A stretch of 31,360 nt of DNA, taken from NCBI GenBank assembly GCA_902493545.1, contig CABUQI010000004.1:1-31360 (forward strand). The letters run 5' to 3'. Positions 8,578 to 15,458 of the stretch are shown here, piece after piece (positions within the stretch are counted from its first letter, which is position 1; the number at the start of each line of letters is the position of its first letter). The translations under genes were made by a program, and so were the position numbers. The notes below the pieces were generated by a model. That model had not been told where the DNA came from. It saw nothing but the letters and a program-made list of their open reading frames with translations, and made no database searches. Source of the DNA: an uncultured Collinsella sp. GTDB lineage: Bacteria; Actinomycetota; Coriobacteriia; Coriobacteriales; Coriobacteriaceae.

Positions 8578-8605
8578 CATCTAGGCCATCGATTAAAACC
8601 GTCAA
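8578..8605 (-). promoter_or_regulatory. Promoter for riboswitch-DUF4430 operon
   Basis: On the minus strand TTGACG (8605-8600) and TAGATG (8583-8578) are separated by 16 bases, and transcription would start just before the riboswitch. It lies directly after the terminator of the upstream aarF gene. Confidence 0.6.
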
Positions 8606-8618
8606 TATGCTATCACGC

Positions 8619-8646
8619 AAAAGGGCCTCGCACGCAGGCGAAGCCC
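8619..8646 (-). terminator. Intrinsic terminator of the aarF unit
   Basis: Nine-pair stem (8623-8631 with 8638-8646, one G-U pair) and a 6-nt loop, followed on the minus strand by TTTT (8622-8619). Confidence 0.8.
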
Positions 8647-8697
8647 AAGATAAAAGCTGTTGTTTGCGATAGGAGAATGTGGTGACGGTCACAGCCT

Positions 8698-10461
8698 CTA
8701 GTGCTTGCCGCCGTGGCTGTTGAGCCAGATATTGCGACCCAGCATAAGCGCCAGCACCAGCGCGCTCACGTAGCCCATAAAGCCGATGACTGGGATACCA
8801 AACACAACCGGCTCGATGCGTGCATAGTACACCACCGACGAACCGATAAACAGACCGGCGATCACAATCGCCATCGACATGCGGTCGATGATTCCGCCCA
8901 GCTGTCGCAGCGCCTTATCGCTGCTCATGATCTGCGTGTTCACCTTAAGCTGGCCGCGCGTGAGCATGCGCGAAGCCAAGCCCAGATACTCGGCCGCCTC
9001 GAGCGAGCCTTTTGCCGCGCGATAGCTGCTCGCGGCAAGATCGCGTCCCATATCGCGCACACGCGCATAGGTGCTTTTCTCGTTTTTAATGTGCGTTTGG
9101 ATGATCTGGATCATGTTGACGTTGGGCATGTACTCGGTCAGCAAACCCTCGAGCGTCACCATGCCGCGCGCGAACATCGTCACCACGCTCGGCAGCTCAA
9201 CATCGTTTTTGCGCGCCAGGTTTAGCAGCGAGGTCAAAAACTCGCCGATATCCAGGTCTTTAAGGTCGAGGCCCGCAAAGTCAGCCACGATAAAGTCAAG
9301 ATCGGACAAAAAGGCCGAATGATCGAGCTCAGCCGAGTCGCCACGCGTCACGGCGAAGCGCATGAGCGAATCCTTGAGCTTGGGCACGTCACCCTCGGCC
9401 ACGGCGAAAATCATGTCCTTAACGATGCCACGATCGTGGCTCGACATGCGTCCGACCATGCCCAAGTCGATAAAGTAAACGATGCCGTCCTTGAGAATGA
9501 TGTTTCCCGCATGCGGGTCGGCATGGAAAAAGCCGTCATCGAGCACCTGCGTCGAGTAGTCCTCGACAATCGCGGCACCGATCTTTTCCAAGTCATAGCC
9601 CTCGGCCACCAAGCGTTCAGGATCGGCGATCGAAATGCCGTCGACGTAATCCATAACCACCACGTGCTCGGTGCACAGGTCCAGATAGGATTTAGGGCAC
9701 GTCACGCCATGAACGCTCTTATGGAACTCGTAGAAGTCGTTGAGGTTTTTGGCCTCGGCCAAAAAGTTGGTCTCCTCGCGAAACGAGGTCCACAACTCCT
9801 CGACTACGCCGTGCAGGTCAACGAATTGATCGGTGTTGACGAACTTGGAAACGATACGCACCACCGAGCGGATGATATCGATGTCCTGTGCCATAACCTG
9901 CTGCGCACCGGGGCGCTGCACCTTGACGGCCACGTCCTCGCCCGTCACCAGACGAGCGCGGTGCACCTGCGCGAGCGATGCGCTACCAAGCGGATTGGGG
10001 TCGATCGCATCGAACATCTCCCCCAGGCGCAGGCCGTATTCTTCTTCCAGACAGCTGAGTACGACCTCGTACGGCACCGGCTCCACGTCGGAGCGCAGAC
10101 GACGCAGCTCGTCGCAAAAGCGCTGCGGCAGAATCTCGGACCGGTTGGCCAGAATCTGCCCCATCTTGACGAACATGGGGCCGAGTTCCTCGAGCAGGCG
10201 GCGCAAACGAACCGGCGTGAGGTTATCCCACACGCGGTACTTTTTGACCAGGCGAACAATCTGTCCAATGCGTTCGCGACGACCCGCCGGCGTGAGCTGG
10301 TATTCCTCGTCCGGCGCCATCGCGTCGGGCTCCTCGGGGACCATATCGACAGCGCGCGGCTTCTTGCGAGCGCCCGAGACGACGGCATCGACCTCATCGA
10401 CAACCGCCGCCTCGTCACCCAAGGGATCTAGATTGTTGTAATCGGTGGTGGAATCTGCCAT
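8698..10461 (-). CDS. UbiB/AarF/ABC1 family atypical protein kinase
   Basis: 587 aa. UbiB-family kinase-like fold, ending in two hydrophobic helices (about 530-580). Visible motifs: the family-specific N-terminal KMGQ segment at residues 99-102 (ELGPMFVKMGQILANRSE), the Ala-rich nucleotide loop (GSASLAQVH, 159-167), Lys180 in AVKVQRPG, HADPHAGN at 313-320 and IDLG at 331-334 in place of DFG. In proteobacteria the family supports ubiquinone synthesis; in organisms probably lacking ubiquinone its role is unknown and may concern membrane lipids or isoprenoids. The start lies eight bases after the stop of the small phasin-like gene. The ribosome site is weak, which suggests translational coupling. 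Confidence 0.9.
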   Translation of the reverse strand: MADSTTDYNNLDPLGDEAAVVDEVDAVVSGARKKPRAVDMVPEEPDAMAPDEEYQLTPAGRRERIGQIVRLVKKYRVWDNLTPVRLRRLLEELGPMFVKMGQILANRSEILPQRFCDELRRLRSDVEPVPYEVVLSCLEEEYGLRLGEMFDAIDPNPLGSASLAQVHRARLVTGEDVAVKVQRPGAQQVMAQDIDIIRSVVRIVSKFVNTDQFVDLHGVVEELWTSFREETNFLAEAKNLNDFYEFHKSVHGVTCPKSYLDLCTEHVVVMDYVDGISIADPERLVAEGYDLEKIGAAIVEDYSTQVLDDGFFHADPHAGNIILKDGIVYFIDLGMVGRMSSHDRGIVKDMIFAVAEGDVPKLKDSLMRFAVTRGDSAELDHSAFLSDLDFIVADFAGLDLKDLDIGEFLTSLLNLARKNDVELPSVVTMFARGMVTLEGLLTEYMPNVNMIQIIQTHIKNEKSTYARVRDMGRDLAASSYRAAKGSLEAAEYLGLASRMLTRGQLKVNTQIMSSDKALRQLGGIIDRMSMAIVIAGLFIGSSVVYYARIEPVVFGIPVIGFMGYVSALVLALMLGRNIWLNSHGGKH

Positions 10462-10469
10462 CTGCGCTG

Positions 10470-10886
10470 CTACTCGGCCTCTACGGTATCCTTCGCATCG
10501 TCGGGCTCAACGGACTCGACGGGCACCGAGGTCACATTGTCCTCGACTGAATCGACAATGTCGCGCACATGGGCCAGGAAGGCCGTGCGCTCGGGGGCGG
10601 TCATAACGCGGACGCGAGCAAGGATGAGCTCGTCGAGCACGCGCTGGGCCGCGGTCTCGCCCTGCATGCCCAAGCGCTCGGTCAGATCGGAGATGGTACC
10701 GCCGGCCTGCTCGAACATGTCGGACACGCTGCGGGCGATATCGGGGGTGGCGGTGTCCTTGCGGACCTGCTCGCCCTTGGTGTTAAGGTCGTCGAGGACC
10801 TTCTTGCCGCCTTCGACAGCAACGGCGGCAGCGCCAAAGCCCACGTTAATGGCGCCGTTAACAAGCTGATCGAGTTTCATAACCAT
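10470..10886 (-). CDS. Small helical phasin-like protein, partner of AarF
   Basis: 138 aa, no signal peptide. The N-terminal ~30 residues are hydrophobic and glycine/alanine-rich (GAINVGFGAAAVAVEGGKK), followed by charged helix-forming sequence and an acidic tail. This layout resembles phasins and related small polypeptides that sit on lipid or polymer surfaces and often occur beside AarF kinases. The function is not known. ATG 10886 is chosen: GGAGAT lies six bases upstream, whereas the TTG further upstream falls inside that ribosome site. It forms a two-gene unit with aarF. Confidence 0.65.
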   Translation of the reverse strand: MVMKLDQLVNGAINVGFGAAAVAVEGGKKVLDDLNTKGEQVRKDTATPDIARSVSDMFEQAGGTISDLTERLGMQGETAAQRVLDELILARVRVMTAPERTAFLAHVRDIVDSVEDNVTSVPVESVEPDDAKDTVEAE

Positions 10887-10985
10887 GGTTATCTCCAATC
10901 ACAAACAACTGCATTGGCGTTCTTGTACCCAAGATTGAGCGAAAGCGACAAAGCGTTTTAGCGCTATTCGATCGACGGGAAATCC

Positions 10986-12509
10986 CTACCTCACGTTGTC
11001 ATTCATCGCGAAAGAGTTCTTCATGGCGCAGCTCGTGGTGTAAAGCACCTTGCCCAGCAGGGCATCGGTCTCCACGCGGACACGCTCGGCAAAGGCCTCG
11101 TTGGCGCGTGCAAGTTCGGCAGGCACCTCGGCCTCGGGCAGAGCGGCTACGGCAGCATCGACGTCATGGATCTGCTTGTGGCCCATGCCACCGACCTTCT
11201 CCTGATAATCCTCGACCGCGCGACCGCACTCATGGAAGCGGACGTCAGCCAGCGCGCCGATCAAGCGGTTGGCCCAGTAGAAGTTTTCGGACGTCACGCG
11301 AGCCTGCGTGTCGGCATAGTACTCGGGCATGGTCTCGACGTTGGCGTACAGCGGAACCAGCGCGTTAAACGAGTTGGAACCAAAGGCCATCCACTGCACG
11401 GCGCGATAGGCCGACTGCGCATAGGGACGCAGCTGCAACACGGCGAGCTGGCTGTTGCGGTTGATGCCGATGGGGCGATAGGCGCCGCGCGTGGCGGGCG
11501 TGCCCTTGCTGCCGTAGCAGTCGTACTCCGTGCCCTGGTAGTGGCTCGAAAGCACGTACTTGATGTCCTCGATGGTCACCTTGCGCTCGGGCACGCGGCT
11601 CCAGGGGATATCGTCGCTCTCGGGCGTGTAGTCGGCGTCGGGGCCATCCCACACGTCGCTGGGGTTGAGGCAGCGCTGCATGTACCAGGCGCGCGGCGTG
11701 TTATAGACGTGGTCGCTGTCGCTGTGCGAGCCAAAGGCCTCGCGCGGGTTGAAGACCGCAGCGGGACCGTCGCCCTCGACGCCCAGCGTCAGGTCCAGAT
11801 GCCACTCGGCCATCCAGGAGCGCAGGTCGGCCGAGCACATGTGGTCGGTCTGGGCGCCCTCGGCGTCATCCAGGTCAAAGCTGTCGATACCCAGCTGGTT
11901 GGGCATGGTCACATAGGCGTCGTCAGGCACGCGCTTGGCAATCCAGTGGTGGCCGCCGATGGTCTCGAGCCACCAGATCTCGTCCACGTCGCTAAAGGCG
12001 ATACCGTTGTTCTCGTAGGTGCCGTAGCGCTCGAGCAGGTCGCCCAAGATACGCACGCCGTCGCGGGCGGACTTGGCATACGGCAGCACCAGGGTCACCA
12101 TGTCCTCCTCGCCCAGGCCACCGGGCTGCGCCGGCACATAGCCGTCCTCACCCTCGTTGCCCTTGGCGGGCACGTAGTCCACGAGCGGATCGGCGCCGCG
12201 GACGCGCTCGTTGGTGGTAAGCGTCTCGGTTGCGGACATGCCAACATTGAGCTCGTTGAAACCGGCCTCGGCCCAGATACCGTGGCCCGGGACAACATCG
12301 GGGACGCTCGTATAGCGCATGGGGTTATCGGGCAGCTCAACGGTCAGGTGGCTCAGGACGCTCGTGTAGACACGCGGCTGCTCGTCGGGATGCACTACGC
12401 GCATGCGCTTGGGCTCAAATACCCCGTTGGACGAGTCCTCGTTACGCGCGACCAGGGTCGACCCGTCGTAGCTTGCGTTTTTACCGACCAGAATCGTTGT
12501 GCACGGCAT
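10986..12509 (-). CDS. C69-family dipeptidase (PepD-like)
   Basis: 507 aa, cytoplasmic, without a signal peptide. It belongs to the N-terminal-nucleophile family of dipeptidases (peptidase family C69, formerly U34) that cleave a broad range of dipeptides. The chain starts MPCTTILVGK; Cys3 is the predicted nucleophile, exposed after removal of the first residues. The following ASYDGSTLVARNEDSS is the classic family signature. ATG 12509 is chosen over ATG 12515 because AAGGAGG abuts 12515 with no spacing and sits six bases before 12509. Both neighbours on the same strand are separate units, so it is probably transcribed alone. A role in peptide catabolism fits an asaccharolytic or mixed-diet gut organism. 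Confidence 0.92.
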   Translation of the reverse strand: MPCTTILVGKNASYDGSTLVARNEDSSNGVFEPKRMRVVHPDEQPRVYTSVLSHLTVELPDNPMRYTSVPDVVPGHGIWAEAGFNELNVGMSATETLTTNERVRGADPLVDYVPAKGNEGEDGYVPAQPGGLGEEDMVTLVLPYAKSARDGVRILGDLLERYGTYENNGIAFSDVDEIWWLETIGGHHWIAKRVPDDAYVTMPNQLGIDSFDLDDAEGAQTDHMCSADLRSWMAEWHLDLTLGVEGDGPAAVFNPREAFGSHSDSDHVYNTPRAWYMQRCLNPSDVWDGPDADYTPESDDIPWSRVPERKVTIEDIKYVLSSHYQGTEYDCYGSKGTPATRGAYRPIGINRNSQLAVLQLRPYAQSAYRAVQWMAFGSNSFNALVPLYANVETMPEYYADTQARVTSENFYWANRLIGALADVRFHECGRAVEDYQEKVGGMGHKQIHDVDAAVAALPEAEVPAELARANEAFAERVRVETDALLGKVLYTTSCAMKNSFAMNDNVR

Positions 12510-12610
12510 GCGCATCCTCCTTGAGCGAAGAAATCAAACGGCAACAGTGTATCGCTTCGGCGCAGAAAGGGCGAAACCACGGCTTCGGCAGCCCCTGTGG
12601 GCAAAAACGC

Positions 12611-13465
12611 CTATTTCGATGCGCGCTCCACCGCCTCGATCACGTGCTTGGCGAGAATTGCTGTCGTCACGGCGCCCACGCCACCCGGCACGGGGGTGAT
12701 TGCGCCAACAACCGGCTCCGCGGCATCAAAATCGACGTCGCCGACCAGCTTGCCAGCGGCTTCGTCCCAATTAATGCCAACATCGATAATCGCCTGGTCC
12801 TCGCGGACCGCATCTGCGCCAATCGTGCGCGCGCGTCCAACGGCGGCAACCACAATGTCGGCAGCACAGCACTCGGCGGCAAGATCGCGCGTATGCGTAT
12901 GGCACGTCGTCACGGTTGCGTTGCGCGCCGTAAGCATGGCGGCAACGGGGCGGCCAATTACCAGTGAGCGTCCGACCACAGCAACCTTGGCCCCATCCAG
13001 CTCAACGCCGTAATGATCCAGCAAAGCAAGCACGGCTTCGGCTGTGCAGGGGGCAAAACCCTCGCCGCGCCCCGAAAGCGTGGTGAGCAGTGAAGCCGGC
13101 GTCATGGAGTCAACGTCCTTGGCGGGATCGAGCGCTGCGGCGACGGCGTTCTCGTCAAGGCCGGCGGGCAGCGGGCGGAACATCAGACAGCCATGAACAG
13201 CCGAATCGGTATTGATGTCCTCGACGGCCGTCAACAGCTCGTCCTGCGAAACATCGGCAGGAAGCAAAACGCGGCGAGCCTCAATGCCAACCTTCTCGCA
13301 GCGCTTGAGGGCACCGCGCTCGTAGGACAGGTCGTCCTCGCGCTCGCCCACACGAACGATGGCCAGCGTCGGTACAACACCGCGCTCGCGCAGGGCTGCA
13401 CAGCGAGCAGCAAGTTCCTCGGTCAAAGCGCGAGCAACGGGAGCACCCTTCAGCAGTTCAGCCAT
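12611..13465 (-). CDS. folD: Methylenetetrahydrofolate dehydrogenase, FolD family, probably lacking cyclohydrolase activity
   Basis: 284 aa, cytoplasmic, one-carbon metabolism: oxidises 5,10-methylene-THF to methenyl-THF. The NAD(P)-binding signature VVGRSLVIGRP and the closing PVPGGVGA(V)T are intact. The catalytic Tyr-x-x-x-Lys reads Y48-E-R-G-A52, so the lysine needed for cyclohydrolase chemistry in FolD is alanine. The Gln of the usual VQLPLP is Phe96 (MFRPLP). The KDVD aspartate is kept (116-119). The predicted product is a dehydrogenase only. ATG 13465 follows GAGAGGA. The gene starts two bases after the fchA stop, and FchA can supply the missing hydrolysis. A 22-residue upstream extension is open but lacks a ribosome site. 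Confidence 0.9.
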   Translation of the reverse strand: MAELLKGAPVARALTEELAARCAALRERGVVPTLAIVRVGEREDDLSYERGALKRCEKVGIEARRVLLPADVSQDELLTAVEDINTDSAVHGCLMFRPLPAGLDENAVAAALDPAKDVDSMTPASLLTTLSGRGEGFAPCTAEAVLALLDHYGVELDGAKVAVVGRSLVIGRPVAAMLTARNATVTTCHTHTRDLAAECCAADIVVAAVGRARTIGADAVREDQAIIDVGINWDEAAGKLVGDVDFDAAEPVVGAITPVPGGVGAVTTAILAKHVIEAVERASK

Positions 13466-13467
13466 GG

Positions 13468-14106
13468 CTATCCTCTCTTCCTTGCAGCGTCGGAGGCGCG
13501 GCGCGCCAGCGCATCGGCGCGCGGCAACCATGTGTCGAGCAACTCATCACACGCCGTCTCGAGCTCCTCAGCACGAACGCGATCTTTCATAGACGTGGTG
13601 TTCGCAAAGAGCGTCAAGCTCGCGCCCTGCATAGCGGCACGGCAGAACACGGCGCCGCACGCCACATCGGACAGCAGCTGACGCGAACCCTTGTCGGCCA
13701 TGTCCTCGAGCAGCGCCAGCGCACGCCCGCAGGCATCCATAATGCGATACGGCGGCATAGCGGCCACATGCAGCGCATCCTGAATCGCGGTCGCTCGAGC
13801 CGGATCGTCACGCGGAATACCGTACGCCGTGGACACCTGCCCGTAGGCACGAACGTCCTCGGCGACCAGACCCACAAGTTCCTGCGCCAACTCATCCGCC
13901 TGGGCAAACGCGCGCGTCAGATCGTCTGCGCGATCGGCAAGCGCGGGATTAGTCGCCCCATAACGAGCAACCATCCCACAAAGCGAGGCACCCAGCGCGC
14001 CCACAAAGGCGCTCGCGCTGCCACCGCCGGGAACCGGCTCGCGCGCGGCCAGCGCCTCGGCAAACCCGCGGCAGGTCTTGTCCATCATCTCTTGGCTCAT
14101 ACGCAT
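13468..14106 (-). CDS. fchA: Methenyltetrahydrofolate cyclohydrolase (cyclodeaminase/cyclohydrolase family)
   Basis: 212 aa, all-helical family of FTCD cyclodeaminase and bacterial FchA; converts 5,10-methenyl-THF to 10-formyl-THF or handles formimino-THF. The glycine-rich signature EPVPGGGSASAFVGALGASL (residues ~23-42) is the folate-site motif. The absence of the formiminotransferase domain and of hut genes nearby, plus tight coupling to a FolD lacking its catalytic Lys, favours the cyclohydrolase role. ATG 14106 and ATG 14100 are both possible behind GAAGGTGC; the difference is two residues. A good promoter lies upstream. Confidence 0.85.
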   Translation of the reverse strand: MRMSQEMMDKTCRGFAEALAAREPVPGGGSASAFVGALGASLCGMVARYGATNPALADRADDLTRAFAQADELAQELVGLVAEDVRAYGQVSTAYGIPRDDPARATAIQDALHVAAMPPYRIMDACGRALALLEDMADKGSRQLLSDVACGAVFCRAAMQGASLTLFANTTSMKDRVRAEELETACDELLDTWLPRADALARRASDAARKRG

Positions 14107-14176
14107 GCACCTTCAAGTCATATACATCGGTCGAGCGGAATCGCCGACCAACCGCATCGATCACGTAATGGTGCTA

Positions 14177-14205
14177 AGTCTAGCCCATAAGTACATGAGC
14201 GTCAG
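14177..14205 (-). promoter_or_regulatory. Promoter of fchA-folD
   Basis: On the minus strand CTGACG (14205-14200), a 17-base spacer and TAGACT (14182-14177) make a good sigma-70-type promoter, about 70 bases before the fchA start. Confidence 0.6.
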
Positions 14206-14260
14206 CGCACCTGGCCATCGCGGATTTCTATGACGAACGATAGGCGTCGGCACCGCAAAC

Positions 14261-14279
14261 ATGGGACACATGGCCCACC
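14261..14279 (+). repeat. 19-bp direct repeat, copy 1
   Basis: ATGGGACACATGGCCCACC, identical to 14469-14487. The copies flank the segment holding a stand-alone terminator. The unit has partial dyad symmetry (TGGG...CCCA). Role unknown: protein-binding sites or traces of a duplication or insertion. Confidence 0.8.
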
Positions 14280-14387
14280 TTTCGAGACTTCCGGACGTCA
14301 AAAACTGAGGCATATCTATAAACAAGGAACCTGTTGGGGCAACGCCCACGCACGCGCGCCCCATTAAATCAACGGGCACCTCACCCC

Positions 14388-14422
14388 GGGGAGGGCCGAC
14401 AGCATCGGCCCTCCCCTCTTTT
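14388..14422 (+). terminator. Strong intrinsic terminator without an obvious gene (possible small RNA or attenuator)
   Basis: A perfect 12-bp GC-rich stem (14388-14399 with 14405-14416), loop CAGCA, then TCTTTT. No plus-strand protein gene ends here. A TATAAA at 14317-14322 could start a transcript of about 95 nt ending here, but no good -35 is visible. The alternative is an attenuator for the lipoprotein gene 137 bases downstream. Confidence 0.75.
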
Positions 14423-14468
14423 GCGACCGCACATATTGCCACTTGTCGGCGCAATTCCAGCCCCCAGA

Positions 14469-14487
14469 ATGGGACACATGGCCCACC
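14469..14487 (+). repeat. 19-bp direct repeat, copy 2
   Basis: Second exact copy of the 14261-14279 unit, 208 bases on, in the leader of the lipoprotein gene just upstream of a TACAGT (-10-like, 14507-14512). Confidence 0.8.
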
Positions 14488-14559
14488 CTAGCGAGCCGTC
14501 CACGCGTACAGTAAAGGCAGGTAATCCATGGGCGGTTACAGATCGAGGAGGACACGACC

Positions 14560-15153
14560 ATGAAAAAGAAGGCCTTTGCGATTCTCACCCTCTGCATCAG
14601 TCTCTTTGCCGCAGTTGCACTGGTGGGCTGCGGCGGCAGCGGCGGCGCTACCGGAAGTGGCGGTGGCGGCGGAGCAGAAAAGCCAGCCGTGGATATGAGG
14701 ACCGACTTCATTTGGTTTAAGGTCGAGGTTCCCGAGGGCGTCGAGATTACCGACGTTGCCGGCGACACCGCCGACAGGGCCCAGTTTAAGTTCACCGAGA
14801 GCGAACACGCCAGCGATCGCTTCATCCCTGTCTTCGACTCTGACAAGAACGCTGACGAGCTGTTCGACTACGAGGCCAAATGGAAGGCCAACTTTGAGTG
14901 GACCGAGAATGATCCCGTCAAGTACAACGGCAAGACCTGGCGCAACGCTTCCTATACACACTCGGGCGGCGTGACGACTGAGTACTTCACCGAAGCAGGC
15001 GGCGGCAGCGTCTACGTGAGCATCAACAACGTGGAGGAGCACAAGGACGCCGTCGAGACCATGATGAAGTCTCTGGAATTTGCCGACGACATCGCCGAGG
15101 CCAAGACCGAGGCCATGGACGTTAAGCTCGAGGATATCGAGATTAAACGCTAA
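14560..15153 (+). CDS. Small secreted lipoprotein of unknown function
   Basis: 197 aa. A lysine-rich start and hydrophobic stretch lead to a lipobox L21-V-G-C24, so Cys24 should be lipidated and the protein tethered to the outer face of the membrane. A Gly/Ser linker follows. The remaining ~150 residues are acidic, probably a compact alpha/beta domain, ending in a Lys/Glu-rich helix. I do not recognise a named family. It has some resemblance in layout to small lipoproteins that precede or follow stress genes, but nothing diagnostic. A strong GAGGAGGA site lies eight bases before ATG 14560, and a terminator follows, so it is a single-gene unit. Confidence 0.85.
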   Translation: MKKKAFAILTLCISLFAAVALVGCGGSGGATGSGGGGGAEKPAVDMRTDFIWFKVEVPEGVEITDVAGDTADRAQFKFTESEHASDRFIPVFDSDKNADELFDYEAKWKANFEWTENDPVKYNGKTWRNASYTHSGGVTTEYFTEAGGGSVYVSINNVEEHKDAVETMMKSLEFADDIAEAKTEAMDVKLEDIEIKR

Positions 15154-15226
15154 GCGACTGGCGAGCGCAGCGGGAAACACGGGCGCAGCGTAAACAAGCG
15201 ACGGTATCCCAGCGCTTCGTACCAAG

Positions 15227-15254
15227 GGAGGGCCGGTAAACCGACCCTCCTTTT
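15227..15254 (+). terminator. Intrinsic terminator of the lipoprotein gene
   Basis: Ten-base stem with one mismatch (15227-15236 with 15241-15250), TAAA loop, then TTTT. Confidence 0.8.
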
Positions 15255-15409
15255 CTTATGCCGGTAGCCGACGAACGCGAGGACGCCGGACGCCGGAACC
15301 GCCCCAAATGTGGCAACAGTGCGAACACGACAAACACCCCAACACGTCCACCCGCCGATTTATTGCGCCGCGCAGACAATTAAACCGGCGTCTTTAAACA
15401 TCTGGGAAG

Positions 15410-15415
15410 TATAGT
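15410..15415 (+). promoter_or_regulatory. Possible -10 box of the PI-PLC-like gene
   Basis: TATAGT, 44 bases before the start codon, in the only AT-rich stretch of the 15256-15458 gap. The -35 is not clear. The rest of that gap shows nothing else I can support. Confidence 0.4.
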
Positions 15416-15458
15416 GACCAAAACTATCGCATAACCGCACTCTGCGAATGGAGAAGTT

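Noticed and set aside
5216..8584. Very long open frames on the plus strand opposite the large DUF4430 gene (421 and 692 codons)
   Set aside because: They are antisense to a gene with clear domains, signal peptide and ribosome site, have arginine/isoleucine-rich composition typical of frames mirrored from GC-rich coding DNA, and show no domains or ribosome sites.
9319..12524. Long plus-strand frames opposite aarF and the C69 dipeptidase
   Set aside because: Mirror frames of well-supported minus-strand genes; histidine/valine-rich and without recognisable motifs.
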